A stretch of 64,000 nucleotides of DNA from Takifugu bimaculatus (Eukaryota; Chordata; Actinopteri; Tetraodontiformes; Tetraodontidae). The stretch covers positions 9,135,025-9,199,024 of the forward strand of contig CP034994.1 in NCBI GenBank assembly GCA_004026145.2. The letters are read 5' to 3'. The notes beneath the pieces were generated by a model that saw nothing but the letters and a program-made list of their open reading frames with translations, was not told where the DNA came from and made no database searches. Shown here piece by piece: positions 25,602 through 36,700 of the stretch. The stretch's first letter is position 1; the number at the start of each line of letters is the position of its first letter. The position numbers and the translations under genes are program-made.

Positions 25602-28600
25602 TGGAAACGACGACGGGGCCTGAGAGGACGAGGCTAACAGCTTAACGGCAGCAGTTGGGAGAAGTAAGAACGGAAAACTAATTACTGCGGTCTTAAAGGA
25701 AAACTGTTGCTAGAGTGGATGCACCCTACACGGGAGGGGAAGGCGTTCATGGGGAAGGCTTTGGTTCAGTCCCTAATAACAACATAACAACCTCCATTAA
25801 GCCATTATGCTGGGATGAGGATCACTGCTTTAATCTACCACGCTGGATCAAAAGATAAGAAAACGACTAACTGGAATGGAAATGTTCCGCTTTGGTTTAT
25901 TTCATGTGCAAACAGCATCCGAGGCTTCTAACACTCCACTGTATACTTTTACATAACCCAGTGTTAAATAAATCACAATAAAAATAGTGGCTATTCCTTG
26001 TAATAACTTGAACATGTCAAAAGAGTCGCACACTTTCCCTGCCTTTGCAATGACTTTTGACTTTTTTACTGTGTGAAAGTTACGAGTGAGAACTGCGATA
26101 ACAGCGTCTTGGTATATGACACACATATTAGTTTTGCCTCCTCCACATCAAGTCATCCAAAAAAAAGGAAGAACTAGCTCTGTAGGCTCCAAGGCAAGGG
26201 AAAAAAATCAGAATAGCAGAGCAGACACCAGGAAAAAGGAGACGACATTGGAAACTGGAATCGATTTACCGTCTTTATAGCGCAGGCAACTTACTGTTGT
26301 TTAAAAGACAGAGTTTAGGTTGAAATAAAAATGGAAAACACAAACTTTTGTGCTGTGGGCAATCAGATGTTAATTTCACAGCTGACTTGGCGTCGGGACA
26401 TGTGCAACAGCGAATATGGGGTCACTCCCTCTGAAACTGTGCTTCGTTTCCTGCCCGCTCACATTTGATATGTTATCCAGCTAGCTTGATAACGCAGTTT
26501 TCAGTAAAACCACGCAGACGATCGTGAAATTGTACATTTCACAATGCTTTAACCAACAAATAACAATAGCTAAACAGGAGGGGGAGGGGCCTAATCATGG
26601 AGAAATCATGTATATTAAGTTAATCCTGTAAATGTGAGCATAACTAGCTGTAAAAAGAGGAGTTCACTGTTGAAGGTCATGTGATATTGAAAGCCAATGC
26701 AGTGTAGCATCCAGCACACATCTACTAGCATCCACTCCATTACAACATTAGCAACTAATGTTTTGACATTTGTCTTCATTATTATCAATGAACAGAGGCG
26801 ATTGAGCCACCAGCATGCTCCATTACCTTCTTTCATTGCACAGTTGCACAGTTGAAATCACACATTAGGGTGGATCCAACATAAAATGACAAGTTACCAG
26901 AGCTAAGGACACTCTGGCTGATTATTTAGATGGCAGAGGGTGAGAGGGTCGGGTGAAGGGATGAGAGGGTGGAGTGGAGGCAGGAATGGGACTTGGAAAA
27001 TGAGTTGAGTATTGGCATTTAAGTGTTGGGAGCATGGGGCTACGAGGAGCACCTTAAGAAGAAAAGCTCATTTCAATCGGTATAATTAGCCTGTGGTAAT
27101 GAAATAAGTCAGAGTCGCTGCCACCTTCACTTAAGAGAAAATCGATCTACATTTGAGGGAGTTTATTAAAGCTTAGGGATAATGGGAGTAAGGTATAGAA
27201 AAGGTAAAGGACTGGAGGAGATGGGGGATGAGTCGACATTAATGGCTAATCAGATGAGAAGAGGTGATAACACTGGGGAAGAATCTTGACAAGAAGCAGA
27301 GTGGGGATCAGTTGGAGTTTGTCAAAGCAAATATGCTGGAGGTGCTGCTATTTTACAGCACAAAGCCAGGGGATGCTATGAGCACGGCGCTAACTGCGGC
27401 CTGGCTTAAGATGACATCACCATGCAGGAGCGAGCTGGCTCAAGCCCAGTTTAACAGAAGATTCTGATGGACTGGAAGTCCCTGGACGTCCACGCCGAGG
27501 TTGCAGGATCGCGCTCGAACTCCGCTTGATGCCAGTGGATGACGAACAACTTGAGCTGGGTAAGAACACGGTTTGGTGAGATAATCACTGATGGACATGT
27601 CTCCTTAGGCACCCCAAATGCATGCTGGTTACTGTGGGTGCTTCTTGCTCATTTATCCAGCCGTCTGGCCGGCTCACCTGGAGTGATGTGGGAGACGTCA
27701 GGAAGGCAGGCTGCTATTTCACGGCCTGTTAAGCGCTAATGCCGCAACATGCCCTGCGCTTCAATTTTAAGGGAACGGGGAGCACTGCCGTCCAACTCAA
27801 GGTTCTGTCTGTCTACGCTGTGGAAGACTGGGGGGTCACAGTAAGGAACGAGAGGGGGGAAAGAATTAAAAAAAAAGATAAATTGTGTAAAAGGAGGTGG
27901 TGGATTGCTACATGGGCTGCTGAGCCAGCACACAGGCAGCATCGTGCTCACTGACACCTACTCTCACCACGCTAGGCTGCCTTTCCCAGGCCCCAAATGG
28001 ATCCTCAGTCCTGGACCTCCAGCTCCTCCCTTGCCTGACGTAGCCACGACTCCTTTCATGTCCCTTTCTGAACGCTAAATTTGGCCCGTGTAATGACCAC
28101 ATGACCCCGATTAAGCCCCAGATAGCTGGGGATTCAAAAGAGTTTCACCCTTTACACACTGAAGTAAGGACGTAAATACTTAACACAGCTATCTAATGTT
28201 GTAAATATCTATTGCTCCAGCAGGGGTTGAGATCCGCCTTCACTCCCCCCGCAGTGTACAGGCCAGCTAACAGTATTTGCATGTGCTAACAGCGAACATG
28301 AGTGGGGCTGGCAGGTCAGTGCTCCCATCATATACTGGTAACAACCATGATGGATCACTTCTGTCTGAACTAGCTGTCACCGATGATGTGTGAGGTGGAA
28401 AGGATGTGACTTAGGTCTCCCAAGACTGTAAAACGTGAATGCGCACACAAAAGCTCACATCGCACAACACGGTCCCTGTGGGATAATAAAGCGCGGACGA
28501 TGCCTGTGCTTTATTTTTATATTTAACAAGTGTTAAACTGTAGTTATTGTGTCAGTTCCCCTGTGGTTCCGCAGCCCTGACCCAGCCCTCACTGTTTTCT

Positions 28601-29168
28601 CTCTCTTCACTAAGCTCATACTCACACCTAGCACGAACTCTTCTTCCAGTACAGCAATTAGCTCATTAGCCATAACATATGGAAAAATGGCAGCATGGCT
28701 AGTCTCACTTTGTTGTAGAATGGAGGGACAGTGGGACTTGATGATATAATCAACAGTAGATAGTTGTGGGGACATTTTCAAGCTAATTATCACATAGGAC
28801 ATCCCATTTAGGACCGATATTAGGGAACAGCTGGCCTAGTTAATAGCTGTACAACTGTGGCGGAAAGGAGCCATTATCATAAGCCAGTGTTCCCGGCTTC
28901 CCTTTGGACGTACACATCGAGGACGAAACGACGGCAAAGGTAACCGGTTGTCCTATTTCCTTCTAATTTGGTGTCATTTAAGCTGAGAAGAGTTTCAGGA
29001 AGAAAAGTAAAAGATGGGTTAGGCTGCTCCCACCAGGTCACCGGACCACTGCAGCACCAGAACCCCAATGTGTTGGCTGGGCGAGGGAGGCCATTTTCTG
29101 GGAGTGACAAACATCTAGAGGAGTGCAAAGACAGAGCAGGAGCCCTGCTGGGAGAACGCCTGAGCTTT

Positions 29169-29195
29169 GTCTCTGTCACACTGTGTGACAGAGAC
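29169..29195. repeat. Perfect 13-bp inverted repeat, 1-nt spacer
   Basis: GTCTCTGTCACAC and its exact reverse complement flank a single T. It lies about 660 bases downstream of the CG-1 exon donor in gene sense. Confidence 0.95.
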
Positions 29196-29858
29196 TTACA
29201 GCACCGCTCCCTGAGGCGCACCGTTATGTGCACGCATGTTTGAGACTACCCCGGTGCAGGCACATGGACCGGGAGCTGCAATCGCCCACCAGCATATCTT
29301 GACTGTACCTAACCTCCTGTGCATGTGGCAAACACAAGCGCTGAACCGTAACGTAGTTGTGCTCGCCGACAGATCCGTCACGCTAACGCCCAACTGCAGC
29401 CAGCCTACGCCAAGCGGGAGAGAGCGTGCATAATAACGGCACGCGTGCAACTCGTCTTTTTACGGCAGCGGCGCGGTATGGAAGCGACTGAGAAGGAGGT
29501 GAGGCGAGGTGAGGGAATGCTAGCTCCACACTGCTGCTTTGAGCCAGCAAGATTAATGTAGGCTCTCCGGAGCAAAGGCAACATCCAGAGCTTTAATAAG
29601 GTACAAACAATCGGTTCCACTCCACCGGCTTCCGAGGGAAAACTATTGTTGTGCTGCATTGTTTCTTGCTAAGACTCCTTGGAGACACGGGCTGGCTGCA
29701 GCATGTGGCTGTCTCCATTACAGCCAAGGGAGGGGACAATGTAGACCTGTGTTTGTCTGTGTCAGGGTGAAGGTTGGCTCTTCCCCAACACGTACCCGCC
29801 CTCTGCCCCGCCCAGTTCCCTGTTCAGTCCCCGAAATACCCAAAACAAGCGCACTCAC

Positions 29859-29994
29859 CTCGACTCCCTGGACTTTCAGCTTCATGTGATCCTCCCGGGT
29901 GGTCTTTCCGTCTTTCCTCTTCTTCCAACAGTAGCCATCCTTTCTGTACTTCACCTTCTTCCTATTGTACAAGATCATGGAACCATTCTGAGGC
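29859..29994 (-). CDS. camta1: Internal coding exon of a CAMTA-family transcription activator (basic core of CG-1 domain), probably camta1
   Basis: On the minus strand this 136-base exon begins with the third base of a split arginine codon and encodes 45 residues, from PQNGSMILYNRKKVKYRKDG through YCWKKRKDGKTTRED to HMKLKVQGVE. This is the highly basic, almost invariant centre of the CG-1 domain, the part implicated in DNA binding and nuclear localisation in the family. The acceptor is a pyrimidine-rich tract ending GATCCAG; the donor is GAG followed by GTGAGTGC. The exit phase is 0. The family continues with CLYGCYVHSS, which was not found at lower coordinates, so the next exon probably lies beyond position 1. 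No stop, frameshift or missing conserved residue is visible, so the exon looks functional. An open frame running past the donor to about 29718 is intronic read-through. Assignment to the CAMTA family is near certain; camta1 rather than camta2 rests on residue memory and intron size. Confidence 0.95.
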
Positions 29995-30414
29995 CTGGAT
30001 CCAGGGAGACCGGGCAGAGGGAGGGGGAGAGTGAAACAAAAACAGAGAGAAACATGAAACGAGGGGACTTTGAAGGCAGCCCAGCTGGGGGACTCATTTC
30101 AGAGGTGCACAAAGAGCGCTGACACAAGTTTACACCAGCCTGAAAATGCACCAGTGGCTTCGAGGACAAGGCATTCTGTGCTGTGTTTTGGCGTGCACGG
30201 CTTGACAGGGGACAAAACGGCCATCGCCATGCGTTCCTCCGGGTGAGCGGGGCGTCGACGTGAGTCCTCACAGAGGAAGAGTATGGCGAGGCTGCTCTGC
30301 CCCTTATCGCTCATTCATCCAACTTAAATGAGTTGTGGTGTTGGAAGTCCCCAAGGGTAAGTGAGGATCCTCCCTCACACTCCATTCATAATTCATCCCC
30401 CCTCCACCAGACCA

Positions 30415-30585
30415 CAGCCTGTGGGCTCATAATGATATAATATAAGTATTTGATGATAATCTGCCTTTCCACTTCGGTTTGTAATAGAGGCATTTGGCAC
30501 TCATTGTTAAACATTAACGAAAAGGGCAGAATAAAACATTCATGGCTTTTCCAACAATTAGTGTGCAGTTGGACATTAAGGCTTC
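30415..30585. promoter_or_regulatory. Candidate conserved non-coding element
   Basis: AT-rich, repeat-free sequence immediately beside the CpG block, with TAATGATATAATATAAG and TTGTTAAACATTAACG. Its closeness to the CG-1 exon and CpG block raises interest. Confidence 0.27.
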
Positions 30586-30719
30586 GATGTGTGCATTGGG
30601 GATTGCTGGCGTTTGGATCCATACGTGAGCCACGCCGCGCCCGCACAGAGGTCGCGTTAGCCTTGTTAGCCACCGCTCGCACCTCACGCGCGCACGCCCA
30701 GCCTAAACCACCTACTTAC

Positions 30720-30806
30720 AGAAGTTCCCATCAAAGCAGAGAACAAACGCTTCCGTTTTTACACTCCGAATCAGACGGCGCGACTGTTGCTTCGCGTTGC
30801 TTTCTT
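30720..30806 (-). other. Hypothetical alternative first exon of camta1
   Basis: On the minus strand a TATAAATA at 30832-30839 would place a start site near 30806, and the next strong donor signal is GTAAGTAGG after TTCT at 30720. The short ATG near the donor (ATG GGA ACT TCT) would be out of phase with the exon at 29859-29994, so such a transcript would have a non-coding leader or start at the methionine inside the CG-1 exon (29976-29978), losing the first part of the domain. The exonic side of the donor (TCT) is weak. This is a hypothesis from motif layout only. Confidence 0.15.
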
Positions 30807-30819
30807 GTTTATTGTAATC

Positions 30820-30828
30820 TCTCGCGAG
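30820..30828. promoter_or_regulatory. TCTCGCGAG element
   Basis: TCTCGCGAGG matches nine of ten bases of the TCTCGCGAGA palindrome that is enriched in vertebrate CpG-island promoters. It lies inside the CpG-rich block and a few bases from a minus-strand TATAAATA. Binding is not shown. Confidence 0.35.
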
Positions 30829-30831
30829 GTT

Positions 30832-30839
30832 TATTTATA
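30832..30839 (-). promoter_or_regulatory. TATA-box-like sequence
   Basis: The minus strand reads TATAAATA here, directly beside the TCTCGCGAG element in the CpG-rich block. Such octamers occur often by chance; the context is what makes this one worth recording. Confidence 0.2.
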
Positions 30840-31924
30840 TCGCCGCATGCATCGTTTTACGCGCCGCCTTTGAGGCCGGGACGCGTGTTTGTCTGGGTAT
30901 CACTCATCAATCATTTTCTCGGCCAGATCTCAGGGGCCAGTGTAGAGGGAGGAGAAGTGGGGAGGTGGGCTCCCTGCAGTCCCCCCTTTGTGGCCCCTGA
31001 TGGCGCCTTCTAATGAGAGACGCCACTCACACACCCATGCGCTCCTTCCTTACTGATCTCTCCTCTTCTTCCTCCTCCTCCCTTCTTCTGTCTACAGCCC
31101 TGTCTTCTCGCCGTCAGTCAAGTCAGACTGTGCACGAGGGAGCGTCTTCGTCTCCACCTCCTCCGACTCCCTCTTGTTTTGGGATTCCTCACCTTCCTCT
31201 GCCACAACTCAACTGCTCAGGGTGCTTAGGAAACAGCCATTAAAGGACATTTTAATGGTCAGTTGGAAAGCGGGCGCGCACAGGGCTCCTATGGGATGCA
31301 TAAGCAGTATAAATTGTGTTGTTGTTTATCGTTTGTGTAACGTCGCTGCGTCTGATCATAAAAGGCACTGATGAAACAACGACTTTGCTGCCTTTTGCAG
31401 TGCAAACATACATGTTGGGACATTTGCATTCTGAATGTCATTTGAAAGACTCATTTAAGGCCCCTGCCTCAGCAGTTCCTCCGAGTCAGACACCAGGATG
31501 TCTCAATCTAAACGTGCAAATCCTATTATTTGTTTCAATATCGTTCTGTGTTTTGCCCTTCAAAGATACAAGGAGTGCGTGCTTCTTAAAATGTAGCTCT
31601 GCTTGAGACAAAAAGATGGGCACAGATGAGATAAGGCAGAAAATCAAATGACATGGGGCTATCTGATCTCCTCCGGAGCACCGAAAATTGGGGTGAGGCT
31701 TCGGTGTCAAAGGCTCCGCGGCATATTTATCGGCTCCGCGCATAAACTTATTTGCTCGGCTATTTCTGAGGGGCTGCTAGCTAGCTGCTATTTTCGGTTC
31801 AAGGAAATCTGGATCGGTAGGAGAATGCCCCAGACCCAACGGTGAAGACGGCCTGAGGCAGAGGCCACTTTAAAATGCCAGCGTGTGTCTCATCTCTACA
31901 GCTGTCTCGCCCTCTCTCCGTCCC

Positions 31925-32110
31925 AGTCATCTAATTCCAATGTATGCTCAGGTTTTTCAATTAATCTTATCGGAATTATACATATTTATACATGAGGGAA
32001 GGAGCTAACTGCTCTGTTATCAAAGAAGCTTGACAGGAGGGCTTCTGTCTCAAATACCTAAATGTGCCAAATGAATATGGAAATAACGGACTTTGGACAA
32101 AGTGCACACA
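31925..32110. promoter_or_regulatory. Candidate conserved non-coding element
   Basis: Unique AT-rich stretch with TTCAATTAATCTTATCGG, ATTATACATATTTATAC and TTATCAAAG. It ends about 150 bases before the Z-DNA-type tract. Confidence 0.25.
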
Positions 32111-32260
32111 GCCTCCCCACACCCCTCTGGAGTCTGCAGCGATAATAAGCTTTACCCTCAGTGTGGTGTTAAGGCCTTGTCCAGTCCTTTAGGAATCATT
32201 CATTTACCCAGGTAATGGCATTCACTCAATCAGAGGCATTTTTTATCTGAAAAAGTCAGA

Positions 32261-32305
32261 GTGTGCACGCGCGCACGCGCATATGTGTGTGTGTGTGTGT
32301 GTGCA
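32261..32305. repeat. 45-nt perfect alternating purine-pyrimidine tract (GC/GT microsatellite)
   Basis: Every step from 32261 to 32305 alternates purine and pyrimidine: a CG-rich part with GCACGCGCGC-type sequence, an ATAT junction, then about ten GT dinucleotides. Such tracts are the classical Z-DNA-forming type. Confidence 0.95.
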
Positions 32306-33100
32306 GGCAAAGCAGGGGAGGCCTGGCCTGAAGACAGGCAAATCACCATCAAAGGCCCAGCTGTCTAAACACCTATCGCTGCACAAACAGAGGAAATAGT
32401 AATGAGCTACAACAGGCACAGAGGGACAATCTGCATGAGTGTGAGCGGATCTTAGGGCGTGAAAACCCAGCGACGGAATGGGAAAGGTTGTGACTTGACT
32501 CCACACATTTATTCCTCAAGAAAAGGCCTATTGTGTGAGCACGGCACACACTTCAGGGGGAGACGAAACAAAACACAAACTAAACAAAGTAATACCGCAC
32601 AAAAATATGAGCTATTACCGGAGCGCCAGTCTCAACTCAGCTGTATCAAGCGTACTCGAGTGTAAGACAAGCAAACAGCATTTTAATTATGGGTATTCCC
32701 ACTAGTGGCAAAAATGCTGTGCTTCAGGATGTAATCTTGTCCAAAGGGTTATATAGAAAATGAAATATTTTGGTGTGGGTGAACCCGTGCAGCAGCAATA
32801 GTTCAGCTCTAACCTCCCTCCTGCCTCCTTACCTCGCCATATTCCCCATGATGCCCTGGGTTTGATTAATACCATACACAGTGTTTTTCTCCTCAGTAAT
32901 GTGAACTGGAAGTGCAGCGGAGGAAAGGAAACTATATCGGTTTTAAGAAGCTTTCAGGACCGGAGAGGGAGCTGGGTCGGGCCCGGCTCTCCATTACCTG
33001 TCTGGGCCTTTTGCCGTCACAGCACCTACAGTCACAATCACGCTGTTGTCACACACAGCAAAGCGGTGATATACAGTATTCAGTACGAGGTGCCCCCGAG

Positions 33101-33129
33101 CACTCACACACCCACACACACACACACCC
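33101..33129. repeat. Interrupted CA repeat
   Basis: CACTCACACACCCACACACACACACCC: CA units interrupted by CC and CT. Confidence 0.9.
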
Positions 33130-33413
33130 ATATGCATACGGACGCATGGCGAGCGAGCCTGTAGCTCCACCCAGGAACAACAAAAGAGTGACAGAACATC
33201 AATAACACCTGTGCTCATTAATGCTTCTGTCCATCACAGGTAAAACATGCATCATGTACGATAAAGCACACGCACGTAAACACGCACACATCCGGGGCTG
33301 TCAACGATGAGGAGACGTGGTTCCCCGGCTAATGGAATTATACTGGAAGCCAGAGCATTCCGTTAGACGGCACATCATCTTTGAGCCGCGGTGTTGGTGC
33401 CACGAGGAGAGCT

Positions 33414-33456
33414 CTTATCTGGACGCATCACGTGCCGGCGATGACTCGCAGATAAG
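33414..33456. promoter_or_regulatory. Candidate cis-element: inverted GATA sites around an E-box
   Basis: CTTATCT at 33414-33420 and AGATAAG at 33450-33456 are an inverted pair of GATA-type motifs. Between them are CACGTG at 33429-33434 and an AP-1-like ATGACTC. Motif clustering is seen; function is inferred. Confidence 0.25.
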
Positions 33457-33952
33457 CCGCACCCTTCAGCCCAGTCGAAGAATGTATCAGGAAGTGAGGC
33501 GTTTGCTAAAACTACTTTAAATGTAAATCTGCCACGGCCTCAGGATTGAGATTCATTGTCTGCGCCGCTCTAAAACCCTCTAACTCCCTCGCCAGTGTTC
33601 GTATGTCGGGACGCTGCAGGTTGCGTACCTCTTTGACTGCCAATGAGGCCTCGGAACCTGTCGCTGTCACGGCCCCCCTTCGAGTCCTGAGGTGACCCGC
33701 GCCTTCAACAACAAACGCTTGATTGTAGACGCTAATTAAAAGGCGAGGGGCTGAGCGACGCGTTGCGCAACGCCGTGAGTTGTGGCGGCACAAGTAGACG
33801 CAGAGATTAATAAGACACCAACTTCACCAAGCATTTGTGGGGATGGACATGTGGAGGACAATATGATGCAGCGTGTTTAACTAAATAACAGTAATGATGA
33901 GAGGTTAGCCGGAGCCCTGCAGTTATAATTCAGGACGGATGGACAGATCTCG

Positions 33953-33973
33953 CTCCTCCTCCTCCTCCTCCTC
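33953..33973. repeat. (CTC)7 trinucleotide repeat
   Basis: A pure run of CTC units followed by TATCTCTTCTTTC. Confidence 0.95.
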
Positions 33974-35900
33974 TATCTCTTCTTTCACTCACAGCCCACT
34001 GCCCCCCGGCCCAAAACAGATGTTCTCCATACACTTATCTCAATAAAATAAATCCGACAATTTATAAAGGATATAAATTATGGTGGGGGGCTACATATCA
34101 ATGCCTCTGTCCCTATAAGACATTGTAAAGAGGATAAGAGTGAATTGGTGTTGGAGGGTGGGTGGACAACACGATGGGGGTGGAAGCAGCGAGGGAGGAG
34201 GGTGGGGCTGCTCTTATCTGGTCCACAGCAGCACGGCAGAATGAGAGAGAGGCTGGTGACTGGCCGTGATGCTGTGCTGATAGCGCTAAGCTGGTTTCAT
34301 GCACATTTCAGGGAGGCTGCCATCACTGCTCCGACTCAAGGCTCCCGGAGCGGGCGAGGTTAGGACATTATTTACTAATAGCCATGTCCTACATTGGTTA
34401 CACCACCAGATTCTGTGGGTCAACAAAGACACACGCACTTGGGCAAATGTGGACTTTGATGCACAGCTTAGGTGGCGTGGAAAGAGTTTAGCTGTGAGGA
34501 CATTTTCAGTTGCATGGAATGCACACGCTCTCATGCACGTATGGGCCAGCACAACAATGTGCTGTTTGACATATCAGCGTTGGAAATGCTCCAGCCTTTA
34601 GTCGGTGTGTAGAAAGTGGCTAAATAGATGATCCGTGCCTCCAGTCCTCAGCAGTAATCCCTGCGCTTTACCTCGGTAGGCTGCAAAAAAGGGATGATCA
34701 GACTGGAAGTGCGCTTGCTGTGGACAGCGTCCTTGATGATTAGTTTGTACATTTAATAATATGTTGACAGCAGGGTGTTGCACGCTCTTTTTGTCTCAGT
34801 AAGACTTTCTTTTTGGATTTAAAGCAATTTAGAAGCGCAGCTACGCTCGACTGATTGATCATCTACATCTTTGTCTTATTGTTTTTTTTGCTCTACTTGT
34901 GCACCAACAATGGGGCAACGCATATTTGCACCTGATAACGGAAAGGGCGCTTTATACTAAGGATGCAGCAAAATCTTTATATACATTAGTCTTTACACAC
35001 AAGCTGCCAGAAAAGCCTCTTTTCACAAACGGTACAAGGATCCAAAACGACAGGATTTCGTCTTCACATCAGTCACTGGTAAAAGGAGGAAAAACAGCCT
35101 GTGAGGTCAGCTGGATGAGGACGGTTTTGACTCTAAGGAGCAGAAGAGGGCAGGACTGAGCAAGGACGGGCACTCCTAATGATCCCGCCTCTCGCCAACA
35201 TGCTTATGGATCACCCAGCCCTTCTTCCCTCTCCTTCAGCACAGTCAGTGCCACCGTAGTGCCAATGACCTTCCCCTATTGATCCCGCCGTGATGGAGCA
35301 GAGTTAAAGCCAGCTATTGAACCACTTATGATTAATTCACAAATCCTGCTTTGTCCACAAAAAAAGATAAAAGAACAAAGCACAAGCAAGAGGAACAAGT
35401 AAAACGAGAGACGGATGAGGAGTAAGTGAGGTCAAAAACCCCTCCACCTTTTAAAGTGAGACCAAAGTAAAGAGATAGAGGATTCTTTACAAGCTGACCA
35501 AGCTATAAAATACACCTCAGAGGTGCTTTCGTCACAAAAACCATCAGCACAGTGACGGAGGAGAGTGGGGTCAGGTTGAAATGGGAGCGTGATATAACGG
35601 GCCGGTGGAAGGAGACTGTCAGGAAAACCAGAAAAAAGGCAAAAAGAAGCCATTCTTCCTCTCCTGTCTCCTGTCTCCAGGTCTCTTCTTCGTCACCAGG
35701 ACAGACCAGTGGGGGGGGCGAGGGTTTAAAATTGAGCTGTAACTCTATCTGTTTGCTGGAGCGAATCAGAAAGTCTATCCCACCTTTCACCTAGGAATCG
35801 CTGCTCTCCCCATGCCCTGTCTGGTCACCATACCAACCACAGCCAGGGATCACGGGATTAAGTGGAGCCCACGGCTCATTGGCAACTCAGGCACAGTTAT

Positions 35901-35911
35901 GGGGGGGGGGG
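35901..35911. repeat. Poly-G run (11)
   Basis: Eleven G following CACAGTTAT. Confidence 0.9.
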
Positions 35912-36277
35912 TGGACAGACGTCAACAGTGGTCGCTGACGGCGGCCATGCAGATCAAATCAAATTCCCGGCATTGTGAAGGTGATATGGTCTTGAGGCAG
36001 CCCTAAACGTATTGGGGCCTGAGTCGCCCCCGCCGTAACGCTAGGATTGGATTTGAGGTTCACAGAACAGCTTTTGTTTTCTTTTCTGATCCCTGTGTGT
36101 GGCGCGGAGCTTTTACACGAGCGCTCGCACACTGTGGTTCGCCTCCATAAACACGACCTGTGCCAGAATGTTCCGCATACCCTCGCCCGTGCAGCTCTTC
36201 ATATGCTTTTGATAAGAGATAAAACAGAAAAGGGAAAGTGTAGTGTAGAGGAGTACACACAAGGTCGCATTACCATG

Positions 36278-36300
36278 CACACACACACACACACACACAC
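36278..36300. repeat. (CA)11 microsatellite
   Basis: A pure CA run followed by a degenerate GCACAGGCACACG tail. Confidence 0.97.
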
Positions 36301-36349
36301 GCACAGGCACACGTATGCGCTAAACAAACAAAACATCTAATTGCATTGT

Positions 36350-36700
36350 TTCATTTCCATTTTCAGATACCCTTTTAACTTTCTTTTTTTAGCAGATGTC
36401 TTTGAATTCCAATTTCCGTTGACTAATGAGCATAATCCATAAGAGAGAAACAAAAAATAAGGATAATTAGAAGCTATTTGCTAAGAGGCAAACTATAAAT
36501 TAAATGCTGAGCACTAATGTAGAGTTTGTCAATGGAAATGTTTTGCCTGTATGACAGTCTTTGTTTTGCCACAACAGCTAAATCAAAACGATGATATTAT
36601 ATATTGCAATTAGCCCCCTTTGGTTGCTGGGCATTAAATATAGTAGTTCTCTGCAAATGTTTTCATAAAAGCATAAGTAATTTATTTTATTGAGCGCTTT
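36350..36700. promoter_or_regulatory. Strong candidate conserved non-coding element
   Basis: About 350 bases of unique, AT-rich sequence without simple repeats, containing GGATAATTAGAAG, CTATAAATTAAATG, TTGCAATTAGCCCC, GCATTAAATAT and repeated CATAA cores, plus TTTGTTTTGCCACAAC. The texture differs from the flanking sequence, which has a CA repeat on one side. It is the best-looking enhancer-type block in the window; conservation is not demonstrated. Confidence 0.33.

Larger units (their letters stand above)
1..29858 (-). other. camta1: Intron (5' part) downstream of the 136-base CG-1 exon, partial
   Basis: This stretch starts in gene sense with GTGAGTGC at 29851-29858 and runs to the window edge at position 1. 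I searched by eye for the next CG-1 exon, which should carry the conserved CLYGCYVHSS and CYWLLQNPD segments, and found no sign of it, so the intron is probably longer than 29.8 kb. The sequence is mostly unique with short microsatellites, a few polypyrimidine tracts and several AT-rich islands. No other gene, RNA or transposon was recognised. Very long introns around the first CG-1 exons are typical of vertebrate CAMTA1. Confidence 0.8.
30610..30890. promoter_or_regulatory. CpG-island-like block, candidate internal promoter
   Basis: About 30 CpG dinucleotides counted by hand fall within roughly 280 bases, well above the surrounding intron and at or above the number expected from base composition. 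The block contains TCTCGCGAG at 30820-30828, nine of ten bases of a palindromic element common in vertebrate CpG promoters, and a minus-strand TATAAATA at 30832-30839. A donor-like GTAAGTAGG lies at 30711-30719 on the minus strand. It sits about 0.6-0.9 kb upstream of the CG-1 exon in gene sense. Open chromatin or an alternative first exon is inferred, not shown. It could also be a locally unmethylated enhancer. Confidence 0.4.

Noticed and set aside
29718..29858. Extension of the CG-1 open frame beyond the donor
   Set aside because: The consensus GAG/GTGAGT donor ends the exon at 29859, the CAMTA family match stops exactly there, and the extension is Arg/Gly/Thr-rich intronic read-through.
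30450..31013. 187-codon plus-strand ORF
   Set aside because: It crosses the CpG-rich block where stop codons are rare; the translation has no recognisable domain and it runs through unrelated AT-rich sequence.
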